Assembly: GCA_950295325.1 (NCBI GenBank) | Contig: OX485803.1 | Coordinates: 41,369,554 to 41,433,553 of the forward strand | Direction: 5' to 3' | Source of the DNA: Polytrichum commune | Lineage: Eukaryota; Streptophyta; Polytrichopsida; Polytrichales; Polytrichaceae | Length of the DNA: 64,000 nt | Shown: in pieces, positions 1 through 9,400 of the stretch | How positions within the stretch are numbered: the first letter of the stretch is position 1 | Layout: each line of letters begins with the position of its first letter | Made by a program: the position numbers and the translations under genes | Notes under the pieces: generated by a model | What the model was told of the DNA's origin: nothing | The model's database searches: none | What the model saw: the letters and a program-made list of their open reading frames with translations, nothing else

Positions 1-113
1 CCGTAAGATCTTGAACGCGGTGGTGTGTTCGGACGTCGAGTAGGACAATAAGCCACCGTATGGCCATATTGTCCGCAACCCATACACCAATAGCCGGTTT
101 GAACATGACCCGA
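1..113 (-). pseudogene. In-frame continuation of gag with CCHC zinc knuckle
   Basis: Directly after the TAA that ends the gag frame, the same frame stays open to the window edge. It encodes CMGCGQYGHTVAYC, a perfect C-x2-C-x4-H-x4-C zinc knuckle, the RNA-binding module normally found at the C-terminus of gag. An Arg/Pro/Ser-rich stretch follows. The knuckle shows that the stop at 114-116 interrupts a once longer gag. Confidence 0.8.
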
Positions 114-1184
114 TTATTGACTTAGAGGCCTATATTGTAACTTATTTTGCATCATGCACAACATTTGTTCACTCATAGTCACAAATTGTTGATGCATGAC
201 CTCTTTCATGGTATCTAATAACTCTTGCCTCATGTTAGAAAATTTAGATTCGACATCCCCATCTCCTATCTTAGATGTGGCCTCTAATGATCTAGACGGC
301 ATACTTGAAGGTAATAAAGGAGTGATTAAGGGTGTAGAGTACTCCGAATTTACTTGTGGAGGTCTCACCCCATAAGGAATCACCGGTGCGTGAGAGGAAA
401 TGAACACCTCCAAAGGTGGATTTACCTTCGTAGATACCGGAAGGTATTGAGGCATCGAAACTTCCTCATATCTTACCTTGTTGACTCTTTGATCGAGTCT
501 TTCGACCATCAACGCGGCATCCATAGCTTGTTGTACGGTTGTTGGATCTTGCATTAACACCTCCCGCAACACCCGCTCTTGCAAAGCCTCAAGAAAAAAA
601 CCGATAATCGTATTTTCTTCAAGCCGGGCCGCGTCGCACCTATCCTTCACCAACTTGAAACGCCGCACAAACTCCGTGATAGTTTCATCTTCCCTTTGTT
701 TCAATTGAGACAACACAATGAGCGCACCCCGTTGATCTACAACGGTCTCAAATTTCCGTAAGAATGCGTCTCGAAGAGAGGTCCATGTGGGGAAAGATGC
801 GGTAGGATTAGACCAAAACCATTCAAGTGCCTTACCCTTCAAGGTCGAAGAAAACCAAAGTAAAGCATAACGGTCATCATTGACCAAACTCATTACCACC
901 GCATTAGAAAAACTTTGAATATGAGCCCGTGGATCTTGGTTAGGATTTCCGTCAAAAGAAGGAAATGGAACCTTAGGAGTAGCGGGAGGGAGACCTACCG
1001 GTTGCACCACGGGTAAGGTGCTTGTGATAAGTGTTATAGGGGGCGGGTCCGGCGGTTGAGAAGCCATGATGGGTACCGACGGCCTACTCTCACCTTGTTC
1101 TTCCCTTTGAACCTCTCCCAAATGAAATTGGTTAGTTGTTTGTGATCTAGTCACTCTACGATTATTCGAAGACGAACCACGCAT
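114..1184 (-). CDS. gag: Retrotransposon gag polyprotein (capsid region), interrupted before its zinc knuckle
   Basis: The 356-residue reading frame starts at an ATG at 1184. Its central part (about residues 70-235) is a typical plant retrotransposon gag domain: a PFPSFDG opening, then ALLWFSSTLKGKALEWF and FPTWTSLRDAFLRKF, then a helical region ending near AMDAALMVERLD. This structural protein packages element RNA in cytoplasmic particles. The N-terminus is polar and low-complexity; the C-terminus is rich in Met and Gln. The frame stops at a TAA (114-116), but the same frame continues into a nucleic-acid-binding zinc knuckle, so this copy carries a premature stop or uses readthrough. It lies 57 bp downstream of the small leader ORF, in the same orientation. 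Confidence 0.85.
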   Translation of the reverse strand: MRGSSSNNRRVTRSQTTNQFHLGEVQREEQGESRPSVPIMASQPPDPPPITLITSTLPVVQPVGLPPATPKVPFPSFDGNPNQDPRAHIQSFSNAVVMSLVNDDRYALLWFSSTLKGKALEWFWSNPTASFPTWTSLRDAFLRKFETVVDQRGALIVLSQLKQREDETITEFVRRFKLVKDRCDAARLEENTIIGFFLEALQERVLREVLMQDPTTVQQAMDAALMVERLDQRVNKVRYEEVSMPQYLPVSTKVNPPLEVFISSHAPVIPYGVRPPQVNSEYSTPLITPLLPSSMPSRSLEATSKIGDGDVESKFSNMRQELLDTMKEVMHQQFVTMSEQMLCMMQNKLQYRPLSQ

Positions 1185-1241
1185 TTCATTTTACGTAATA
1201 TTTTTTTTTTGAATAAAAATAAATCAACAATCCAAATACAA

Positions 1242-1646
1242 TCAATCGTGATGATGCAAACAACAAGTGGGCGTTGTACAAACCTTACCTCCGTGGACGA
1301 CGATGTGCTGCATCAATGCCGCGTATGCTTCTCCGTCTTCTCTCGTCCAATACGTTGTATCATCCGAGTTTCCGTATGCTAAGAGTCGTTGTACGGCGGG
1401 ATGAGCTCGAAAAACGGCCGCTATCAAATACCGGTAACCCCAAACATCAAAGCGGTAATGTTTCGCTCGTCGGAGATCTTGCGGTTTAGCTCGCCACGCA
1501 TTCGGAATAGGACACACAAATGATCCGCCGTAAAATAATTCTACGTGTTTCAACCAATCGATTATTTCTTTCTTTATATAACTACAATACACCTCTACCT
1601 CTACAAATTCTTCTACAATAGATGTATCTTCGCCTTCTATAGACAT
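1242..1646 (-). CDS. Small unrecognised ORF between PBS and gag
   Basis: A 134-residue frame with an ATG start at 1646 lies in the retrotransposon leader in the same orientation as gag. The N-terminus is acidic. The middle contains YRFDVWGYRYLIAAVFRAHPAVQRLL, and the end is CTTPTCCLHHHD, with two Cys and several His close together. I do not recognise the family. Extra ORFs upstream of gag are known in Ogre-type Tat elements, and this may be a comparable accessory protein. Normal codon complexity and position argue for coding, but no homology supports it here. Confidence 0.4.
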   Translation of the reverse strand: MSIEGEDTSIVEEFVEVEVYCSYIKKEIIDWLKHVELFYGGSFVCPIPNAWRAKPQDLRRAKHYRFDVWGYRYLIAAVFRAHPAVQRLLAYGNSDDTTYWTREDGEAYAALMQHIVVHGGKVCTTPTCCLHHHD

Positions 1647-1689
1647 CTAAACACTAAAACTATCATACTAGAATCAACTTCACTCTTTA

Positions 1690-1709
1690 GACTCCCGGCA
1701 GACGCACCA
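1690..1709 (-). other. Primer-binding site, glycine-tRNA type
   Basis: On the minus strand the sequence TGGTGCGTCTGCCGGGAGTC begins three bases after the LTR end. A PBS starts TGG because it pairs with the tRNA CCA tail. Its complement reads GACTCCCGGCAGACGCACCA, which as I recall is the T-arm/acceptor end of plant tRNA-Gly(UCC). The match is from memory and was not searched. Confidence 0.75.
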
Positions 1710-1712
1710 AAA

Positions 1713-3151
1713 TGTGAGGTAAAGTAGGCAACCCCCTTGGTTTCCAAGCCAAAGGGTTGAGTCGTGCTTACTTTTTGTTCACAAATACATTTTATAAGAT
1801 TCGAAAGTCTTTTTGAGAGAAAAGATAATAGTTAGCCTCTTAAGTATCCGATTAGTCCAACTTAAGCTTAGTTACCTTGGAATAGGCAACCTAGACCCTT
1901 TTAATGTAGCTAAACTACTAAAAATCAATGCAAAGAATACCAAATGCTAATAAAACTTCTAACTAATCAAAAAGGAATATGAAGAAAGAAGAAATATATG
2001 AGCTGCCTCACGGAAACCCTCATAACTTTTGGACAGAGTTTTAGTTTTACGCAAGATTAGGATGCAAGGATAGATAACTTCAAGTCCTACCTAGAAATAT
2101 AAAACTTGTAGAAAATGGCCCAACCAGCTAACCGGGGTGAAGCTTCAAAGTCAGCAGTGCTACATCAGGAGCTGTCTCACGGAAACACTTATAACTTCTA
2201 GACAGAATTTTAGATGTGCATGAAACTAATTTTGTTGGAAAGACAATTTTATTATCTATCTATGCATATAAAATAAATTGAAATCAGATTTATTGGTAAG
2301 ACGTGGCAAGCCTCTAAAGTACGCTGTCCTATATGATTCAAGTTGCTAACTAATTTTCATTCTATATAAACTAAGGTTGCTTCACTAACAAGTAAAGAAG
2401 AGGTGAGGAATGTGAATGTCATACAAAGAGGAAAATACTAATAAAACTATAAGAGAATATTTTATTTGAAAGATAGAAACACTTACTCCTTCTCAAGGAG
2501 TACAACCACTCCCCCTACTAACTACTAACTACTAACTACTAATAGAAGTCGGGGACACCTAAGTTGGCGAGATAGATACTAAGCGTCGAGAAGGTTGAGG
2601 CTCTAAGGGCCCGAGACCGATGAAGTGGAATAGTGGTAATGCTTGATGGAGTTTCGACGCCTCTTAAATAGGTGGTCGAGGTAGACACTCCGTGGTATTC
2701 CGTCTTGCCACGTCTACCCTCGCATTGGATCCGTTTAGGCTTTGTTGATCTTTCGCATTGGATCCGCTTAGATCCATTTTGACTTAGTAGTGCCCAAAAA
2801 CACTTGTCAACTTGGATCTTCTCTCGTCGAAGCGAATCGGCTTGGTCAAACGTGCATCCATCTAGTCCACGTTGTTTTGCTCCACTCCTTTAACCCGTTG
2901 TCGCGTAGTCACTTTGGATTTAGCCCTTAGCTAAGTCAATCTTAGCCTTACCAACCACTTAAATCTTGCCCTAGCTAAGTCAATCCTCACATAGTCCTAT
3001 AATATTCCGTTAATGCTTGTCCTATTAGGATTTACTTACTAGGCTAGTTTCTAACTCCCAACTTACCTAACCGACCTCATATTTACTATCTAAAGTCTAT
3101 TACCACTTATATTAGGTTAATTCGATAAAGGAATCAAAATAAACCTTCACA
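1713..3151 (-). repeat. 5' long terminal repeat (about 1.44 kb)
   Basis: The boundaries are TGTGAGGT at 1713 and CCTTCACA ending at 3151 on the plus strand, giving TG...CA ends with inverted TGTGA/TCACA termini. The PBS lies three bases beyond the 1713 end, as expected for a 5' LTR read on the minus strand. A short CTAACTA tandem run is at about 2517-2545. No ORF of note is present. The partner LTR and matching target duplication (expected to copy the bases from 3152 on) are outside the window. Confidence 0.75.
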
Positions 3152-5084
3152 CTCTAATATTAAAGGCTTGCTTGAACACCTTCCAGTGATTCCACTTCAC
3201 GTCGCCGTCGACGTCGAAGATTTGGTATTGAGGTGCCAGTGCGCTCAATTCCCTCATTGTTGCTGTCTTCAGCTTTCGATGCTCGCACCACTCCTTGATG
3301 GAGTACGTCCCGGGCTTGTGCTTGGGTCTCTTCAAAAATATTTTTGGATAGGGAAGTTTTCTTCCCTCTGTTTTCATTAGAGCGTGCACGGCGCATCGCT
3401 TCAACTCCGATTCTGTCAGCCCTTGGAGGGGTCTGAAGAACTCCCTGAGCAGCGGGGGGCACTCGAAGTTCTCAACGGCATTGTACTTCTCCTCCGTGTC
3501 GGGGTTGGTTAAATCTCCCGACGTGTGGGAGTCAAAAAACTGGGTCCATAAATCCCAGGTGTCTGTTGTACAGCATATGAGCCTGAGCTCACCTTTCAAC
3601 TCCAGCACCGACTTGGTTGAAGTAGACTTCATGTCGATGGAGGAGAATTTGTCCACCATAGCGTCGCAGAACGCCTGCATATTAAAATGGATGTCAGTCA
3701 AGAGTAAAATACGAACGCACGTTCGTAAAATGCAAACAAGAAAGGCAATATTGAGCTGATGTTTACGAACGCACCTTCGTAAACTTACCTTCCACTGTGG
3801 AGAAGGTTTCTTGGCGTTCTCCCTCTCCTTAGGGGGGCTACCGTGTGCCACCCAGACGTCTCTTGCAGCAACAATATTCGCAGCCCATGACGCCTCAAAA
3901 GCTTTCGTCTTGTTTCCGCTATTCAAATACGTTGATATTTTGCGGAGCTTCTCCCAGTCGTCTGACCACACCAGAAACGACTTCCAATAGCGCAAGTCGC
4001 CCTTCAGCTCGTGCTGGAAGGCGTCGTCATTCAGAACGATCTTAGCAGCCTCCAAGCTGTGCTGTCCGTCGATGATCCAGAAATCTCCGTTGAGGATTCG
4101 TGGCCAATCCCTCTCCGTGGGACGGGTAGTGAAGCCCTTTGGCATCACACAAACTGTTTGCCTGTCCCACTTGACGTTGTTGTAGAGGTTATTCAACTGC
4201 CACTTCACACCCCCGGTCTCCCGTGACCTCACTACCCACTTGTTTGGAGATTTTTCACATTTGAAGCAGTCGACGTTGAATGTGAAAAATCGACCCATTG
4301 GCCAGCAGTCCTTCGAGTAACTGTTAAAATCTCGAAGGATGCGCGTGGCCTTCGCACCGTCCGGTACCTCTCCTTTCTGCAAAGGAGCCGGCATGACTGG
4401 CGGGGAACTGACCTCTGCGCCCTCAGTTACGCCAGACTTCTCCATGTCGTCCCTCGTTCTCTTCGAAGGAGTGGAATGTCTGCTCGTAACTTCGGTCAAT
4501 CTGCTCGCAGTGGGAACAGGCCGCGGAGCACTTCTGGATCCGCCTGCACCGGATTGCGTTGGTTTCTTGGGACTCCTCTTCTTCTTGTTGGCCTCCAACA
4601 CAACACTGTTGGTCTTGGAGATGTTCAAGCACAAAGCGGTCAATTTCCTTGCTGTCCAATGTTGACTTAGGCTATATCTTGTGAAGAGTTTTGGCAGGTC
4701 GAAACGCTTTCCCTCCTCTTTAACATGCATCTGCGCGTAGTTGTGGGAGAAGGTGTATGCCAAGTAGTCCAGCAACACATTGACGTGGTCATTGTTGTAC
4801 TTCATGTTGAGGATTACGTAATTTCCCTGTGCCTCCACGGAATCTATCTCCCATGTTGCCATCTGCACCCACTGCTCTGGTTCATCGTTGTTGGTATTGA
4901 GCTGGTAGACGAAGCGCAGGACGAATGTTCCATCCTCTAACATCTCTGGAAGCGCCGTCCACTCTTTCATGAAGTCCTCCTGTGCGACATAATTGTCATT
5001 CCCATTGTCGTCTGTCACTGACTCTGGGACACTCTCCAACTTCTGTCCGAACATCTCTATCGCGCTTCTGTTAGGGATGGCCAT
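3147..5084 (-). CDS. Gene A: protein with a ParB/sulfiredoxin-like DGQHS motif, 3' end truncated by the LTR
   Basis: Spliced as exon 1 (5084-3789) and exon 2 (3674-3147), it gives about 607 residues. I chose the ATG at 5084 because TTTTGCAG, a splice acceptor, directly precedes it; the frame stays open upstream only with a TTG start and through palindromic intron-like DNA. Visible parts are an N-terminal acidic/aromatic region (1-155) of unknown type, a basic NLS-like patch (KKKRSPKK, about 165) in a Ser/Pro-rich linker, a Cys pair (DCFKCEK, about 270), and FWIIDGQHSLEAAK (about 335-349). This last resembles the phosphate-binding motif of ParB/Srx-fold proteins (DGQHR in some families, GERR in ParB). 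A helical region follows with SWAANIVAARDVW. Function is inferred: DNA binding or nucleotide-dependent activity at the nearby palindromes. The stop codon lies in the LTR, so the native C-terminus is lost. Confidence 0.6.
   Translation of the reverse strand: MAIPNRSAIEMFGQKLESVPESVTDDNGNDNYVAQEDFMKEWTALPEMLEDGTFVLRFVYQLNTNNDEPEQWVQMATWEIDSVEAQGNYVILNMKYNNDHVNVLLDYLAYTFSHNYAQMHVKEEGKRFDLPKLFTRYSLSQHWTARKLTALCLNISKTNSVVLEANKKKRSPKKPTQSGAGGSRSAPRPVPTASRLTEVTSRHSTPSKRTRDDMEKSGVTEGAEVSSPPVMPAPLQKGEVPDGAKATRILRDFNSYSKDCWPMGRFFTFNVDCFKCEKSPNKWVVRSRETGGVKWQLNNLYNNVKWDRQTVCVMPKGFTTRPTERDWPRILNGDFWIIDGQHSLEAAKIVLNDDAFQHELKGDLRYWKSFLVWSDDWEKLRKISTYLNSGNKTKAFEASWAANIVAARDVWVAHGSPPKERENAKKPSPQWKVSLRRCVRKHQLNIAFLVCILRTCVRILLLTDIHFNMQAFCDAMVDKFSSIDMKSTSTKSVLELKGELRLICCTTDTWDLWTQFFDSHTSGDLTNPDTEEKYNAVENFECPPLLREFFRPLQGLTESELKRCAVHALMKTEGRKLPYPKIFLKRPKHKPGTYSIKEWCEHRKLKTATMRELSALAPQYQIFDVDGDVKWNHWKVFKQAFNIRV
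3675..3788 (-). other. Inferred 114-bp intron of gene A carrying two palindromes
   Basis: On the minus strand the donor reads AAG|GTAAGT and the acceptor ATATGCAG|GCG. The length is a multiple of three with no stop, so the frame reads through it. The encoded stretch (VSLRRCVRKHQ...) is unlike its surroundings, and it contains palindrome cores at 3711-3726 and 3765-3780. Palindromes are absent from all other coding parts, which supports its being an intron. Confidence 0.7.
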
Positions 5085-5900
5085 CTGCAAAACAACATAG
5101 GTAGTCAGGATCGTATTTACGAGCGAGCGTTCGTATTTAGCAGACAAAGTTCTACAATTTTCAAATATTTTGAACAATAGTTGTTGAGATATTTACGAAC
5201 GTACGTTCGTAAATATGTTCTGTTTGAGAGGCTGTTCTTTTGGCTTTAGATGTTTGCGTGTTTTAAATACCAATGTGTTTATATTATTTTGTTCTATTGT
5301 GACTTATACTGATTTATATCTTCAATTTGTTCAACATGTGTTTACGAACGCACGTTCGTAAATCTTTTGACGGGCACAAGGCAGTCATTTACGAACGCTC
5401 GTTCGTATAATGAGGTATGGGCAGGGATTATGTGCTTACGAACGTGCGTTCGTAAATACTCAGACTATTATGTATTCCTTGTTTACGAACGTGCGTTCGT
5501 AAAATTTTAGGGGTTTAGGGGTTTAGGGGTGGGTGTTTACGAACGCGCGTTCGTAAACACATGAAAAGAGGATGGGTTGCGTGTTTACGAACGTGCGTTC
5601 GTAAACATATGGACTGGGAGGGGTCACAACAGCTCTGGTTTGCAGGTTGTGTTCACATTTACGAACGCTCGTTCGTAAATGTGAACTTCTTGAGAGCGTT
5701 CTGTCCGTACATGTACTTATACATATATGGATATGTATACGTATACACTTCAGCTGTGAAGAATGCTTGCGTTCGTGCCTGCAACACTGGATCAGAACCA
5801 GGATACTAAAACCAAATCAGTGCAAAATTCATAAAGCATACACAACATGCCAGATCTCATGCTAAAGAAGTTGACAATACAAACAAAACCCATGGAATTC
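5085..5900 (-). promoter_or_regulatory. Upstream region of gene A with nine palindromic sites
   Basis: Cores of the form ACGAACG-NN-CGTTCGT, usually extended by TTT and AAA, start at 5119 (one mismatch), 5195, 5344, 5391, 5438, 5485, 5539, 5587 and 5661. Four consecutive sites are exactly 47 bp apart (5344 to 5485). The central two bases vary (TG, CG, CT, CA, TA), while the arms are conserved. This suggests a dimeric DNA-binding protein with operator-like or centromere-like sites. The part nearest the ATG looks like a 5' intron ending in TTTTGCAG. Confidence 0.75.
5506..5530 (+). repeat. Short telomere-like TTTAGGGG repeat
   Basis: Three copies of TTTAGGGG lie between two palindromes upstream of gene A. 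It is one G longer than the plant telomere unit TTTAGGG. Confidence 0.8.
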
Positions 5901-6500
5901 AACAATGCAGAAATTCAGAATGTTTGGGAAGCGAGTTTAGAAGGATTACTTCACTCACATTGCAATGTGCTTGACCTTGTTTCTTCTTGCTGAAAATTTT
6001 GGAACACTCCTTGTATGCAATTGAATGAGACCTAAACCCTAGCAACTACTCATGTGCACTGAAATTGCAATCTTGCAACCATCAAGCTTCCTTCTTCCAA
6101 GCTTGCAACTATCAAGCTCACAAAAACAACCACTAAAACACAGCTTGCAACTCTGAAGCCTACAAACTTCAAGCTGTCACCGAGCAAGCTGTCTTCTCCG
6201 AACTTGCAACTATGAAGCTCACAAAAACAACAAAAAAAAGAAAGCTTGCAACCTGCACAAGCTCACAAGCTCACAAGCTCTCTACTCCTGATGCGCACAA
6301 CTCTGAAGCTCTCTAATCAGATTCGTTCCAAACTAAAGAGAAATATGCGACTCCTAAGATGCGAAAAATTAAAACACATAAACTAAAGCATTCTAAATTT
6401 CGCCAGAGCTTCGCTCCTCCTCTCTCTGCTGGGAATGAGAATGAGGAGGAGGGGCGCGGGGAGGTAGCCGGCACCGCTAGGGTTTCCCTGCGGCTGCCAT
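5901..6500. repeat. Non-coding region with degenerate GCTTGCAAC repeats
   Basis: From about 6060 to 6300 the words CTTGCAACTATCAAGCTC, CACAAAAACAAC and variants recur every 30-50 bp. The rest has no visible gene. Read on the minus strand, GCTAGGGTTT near 6050 resembles plant 5' leader sequence, so this could hold the distant promoter or leader of gene A. That is speculative. Confidence 0.4.
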
Positions 6501-6534
6501 GTGGCATCCCTCCACTGGACCGCGCTTAACATGG

Positions 6535-6715
6535 ATGGGATGGGAAGGGATGAGCATGGGAGATGGGAAGGGATGAGGAGAGGGGGAGGGGTGGGGATGG
6601 GGAGGGGAGATGGGTGGGGATGGGAGGGTGTGAGGGGGATGGGGGGAGGGGACATGGGTGGGGATGGGATGGGATGGGTAGATATGGGTAGATGAAGGGG
6701 GGTAGGGGCAATGGT
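6535..6715 (+). repeat. Purine-rich GGGATGG low-complexity tract
   Basis: About 180 bp of GGGATGGG, GGGGAGGG and related words with almost no pyrimidines other than T. Many runs of three or more G could form G-quadruplexes. Proline-rich frames on the other strand are artefacts of this composition. Confidence 0.85.
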
Positions 6716-7129
6716 GGTTTTTCACAAGGTCCCTAACATGTCTAGGGACATGTTCATTAAAAAAAATCATTTCCAGTGGACGGGTTCTTAGAAAATGAAC
6801 CGGTTTTTGGACATTTCAAATTTATTTTGGACGGGTTCTAAAAATAATGTTTTTATAATTTTTGTCTCAAAAACATAAATGGTATAAATATCATTATGTC
6901 ATATATGACATGTGAATATAAGCATAATGCAATCAAAGCACTAATACCCAATCAAAATATCAAATTGAAGTGCATGATTCACCTGCATACATTAATTCAT
7001 CAACCACAAAATTTAGAACCTTTTTAACATAATGTCAAAGATTATAATTGAAGGTACACTTAGCAATTGAATAAGAATCATTATATATGAATATGATCAA
7101 AAAATTTAAAATAAATACCTACTTACCCT

Positions 7130-7333
7130 TCAAAGAAGTGGATGAATTCTCCTATCCTTCATGTTTCTCCAAACAAGCATCACTGCATTCCAATTTATGT
7201 TTTCAACTGGAATATTTGCACATGAAATGCGCATCAAAGCTTCTAAAGTTTCTAACTTCAAACTAGTACGTAGATGATTTTTGATTAGGTTTTGTTTAGG
7301 AAAACCCCTCTCACATATTGCAGTGCATGACAA
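7130..7333 (-). pseudogene. hAT transposase C-terminal (dimerisation) fragment
   Basis: The 67-residue frame reads CERGFPKQNLIKNHLRTSL, then LETLEALMRISC and MLVWRN. The pattern ERGFS-x-QN-x-IK-x3-R-x3-L-x-x-E-x-LD-x-LMRI is the conserved C-terminal region of hAT-family transposases and related ZMYM-like proteins. Only this last part is visible: no BED zinc finger and no catalytic domain in frame nearby, so it is a remnant or a final exon. Confidence 0.65.
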
Positions 7334-7700
7334 AAAAGGTAGGTTGAATCTCCTCGACCGCGAAGCCTACCAGTTCTTGTTCCAAAAAAAAAAATCAAAT
7401 CCTTCACCCAAAACCTCATAATCCCTCATGCCCAAAAGATATAGAAAGAATGTGTGTAAGAGATACCTAACTAACTCATATTTGTTAATGGGAAGAGCTT
7501 CAATACCTGCTCGATGGGAAGAGCTTCAAAACTCAAATGGAAAAAATTGGGGGGGGGGGGCAATGTCGTGGAGGGAATGCTGGTGGTGGCAGCTGAAATT
7601 AGCAAAAAGACATAGTATTGATGGCATTGAAGCAAGATCCTATTGTTTCCAAGTGCAACCAATCACATGCCAACATCTTTCGGTTTATCTTTATTAATTG

Positions 7701-7893
7701 GTTTTTCTCTTTAACCTTTTCATGGACGGGTTGGTTTAGAAATTCCCTGTTTTGGGACGGGTTGTTTTTTCTTTAACCTTTCCATGGACGGGTTGGTTTA
7801 GAAATTACCTGTTTTGGGACGGGTCGTTTTTTCTTTAACCTTTCCATGGACGGGTTGGTTTAGAAATAATTACCGGTTTTGGGACGGGTTGCA
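7701..7893 (+). repeat. Three tandem copies of a 64-bp repeat
   Basis: Each unit contains TTTCTTTAACCTTTCCATGG, ACGGGTTGGTTTAGAAAT and GTTTTGGGACGGGTTG. The third is slightly longer. Related GGACGGGTT words occur at 6776-6840, so this is the subterminal repeat block of the candidate hAT element. Confidence 0.85.
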
Positions 7894-7957
7894 ATTTTTT
7901 TTGCCTTTCAATTCAAGGTTCTTGGACGTGGACGGGCAAAACCTTTGTGAAAAATCA

Positions 7958-9232
7958 GCCTTCGGTGGGGGGGTTTAAAAAAGAACAACTATACAAAATG
8001 TACAAGTAACACTTGTACAACTAAAACCCTAAACCATGAACATTTATAGTATTAACACTAATTGTTTTTAAAAATAGGACCCTAAGGTTTAATACAAAAA
8101 AAGCATAAACGATAGTATATATAATTCAACTTAAGTATTAATTGAATGAAACATTCTACAATATGTAACACTTATAACGACTTGAATGTATAAGTAATGA
8201 GTTCACATTACATTCATGATTTGCAAACCCTATATGTAATGGATGCGTCTATCACATTAACTTCAATAACTTAGTAAACATGCTTGAATTTTGTTTATCG
8301 TCATTCATTTGAGGACATTTTAGATTGAACTTGTGCATTGCAGCCACGTGGTCGAATACACTAAACCCTAAACCCTAAACACTATCACCAACCCTAAACT
8401 CTACATCCCTGCATCTTTGTATCTTACATGGTAGTCTTGTATGTGGCCATGTTGTGATCTATTGACATGTCAAAATGATCTACCGATGTTCGATGGATTG
8501 GAAATTGCTTTATTCGATTCATATCAATCGTAATAATTGAGAATCATGCCGATTGTCATTTGGAGATTCTAAATTAATTGAATTGAGACAAAAATTTGGT
8601 TTATGTGATTAATAAAACTTGAAACTTAAGAGTTTTGATGAAATAATAACTTAATAGTTATTATACAATTTGTTCACACAATCCATACTTAATATTATTA
8701 TAACTTGCATGTCTTAGGCCCTTAATTCATGCGTCAATGATTTTCTGTTCATGGGTCCATGAGTCCCACTCCCACCTTATTGAGTGATATAAATTTAGTT
8801 TCTATATTTAGTTTCTTTTATATATCAAGGTTAAGAAGAGTTATGGATGGTATTTCCATTGAATTGATTCAAGTTCCATTAATTCTCGGTATGTTCCCTT
8901 CCTTTGGGGTCTATTTCTCATTTCATGTGCAAATATTTTCATGTAACTATGTTTCATAATTTCGTTCCCTTCAATGCCTTTATGTCTAATATAAGGTGTA
9001 TCCAATTTGGAAACTATACGTATGGAAGTTTTAGTTTGTAATTAGAAGTCCATATTTGAAATTTAAAGTGCGTTCTTAAATAGTCTCAAAATCAACTAAA
9101 TGACTCCAATTACCAAATATACCATTATTGTATTAGATACGAATTGTTAATTAACTTGGACTTCACACCTTGGTTGCAAATCATTTAATCTTCTATGTCA
9201 AAATTCATAATATTTAAATATCATGAAACATA

Positions 9233-9266
<34 letters not shown>

Positions 9267-9400
9267 CATTTGGTGGTTCAGACCTTGGTTACATCTAAGG
9301 TGTGCGACCGATTTACATTTTTTTCCAATATAATGTGCGTGCATGCAATACATGTTGCATACAAAATGTTATTTATATAATTTGTCATGGCGGGAATGGC
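7958..9400. other. Non-coding AT-rich stretch
   Basis: No gene recognised. It contains three CTAAACC(CT) telomere-like units at about 8361-8382 and a (TA)n microsatellite at about 9240-9266. Short open frames here show no family features. Confidence 0.6.

Larger units (their letters stand above)
1..3151 (-). mobile_element. Ty3/gypsy-type LTR retrotransposon, 5' part
   Basis: Reading leftwards on the minus strand there is an LTR (3151 to 1713), a tRNA primer-binding site, a small ORF, then gag, which runs off the window edge. The order LTR-PBS-gag fixes the orientation. Protease, reverse transcriptase, integrase and the second LTR must lie outside the window if they exist. The LTR starts TGTGA and ends TCACA, the usual TG...CA ends with a short inverted repeat. 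The gag domain type and the long leader with an extra ORF resemble Ty3/gypsy elements of the Tat/Ogre kind, but without pol this lineage is a guess. The insertion point is at the 3' end of the neighbouring gene. Confidence 0.85.
6718..7957. mobile_element. Candidate decayed hAT-like DNA element
   Basis: Inverted ends TTTTTCACAAGGT (6718) and CCTTTGTGAAAAA (ending about 7957) bracket sequence rich in the word GGACGGGTT, found just inside both ends, like hAT subterminal motifs. A hAT transposase C-terminal fragment lies inside. I could not find an 8-bp target duplication, so the boundaries are tentative. Confidence 0.45.

Noticed and set aside
3160-4940. Plus-strand frames opposite gene A
   Set aside because: Shadow frames; the minus strand has the recognisable motifs and splice sites.
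5561-5865. Small frames across the palindrome array
   Set aside because: They read through palindromes (VRK, TFVR-type peptides) and have no conserved features.
6383-6770. Proline/histidine/serine-rich frames
   Set aside because: Overlapping frames on both strands of a GGGATGG low-complexity tract.
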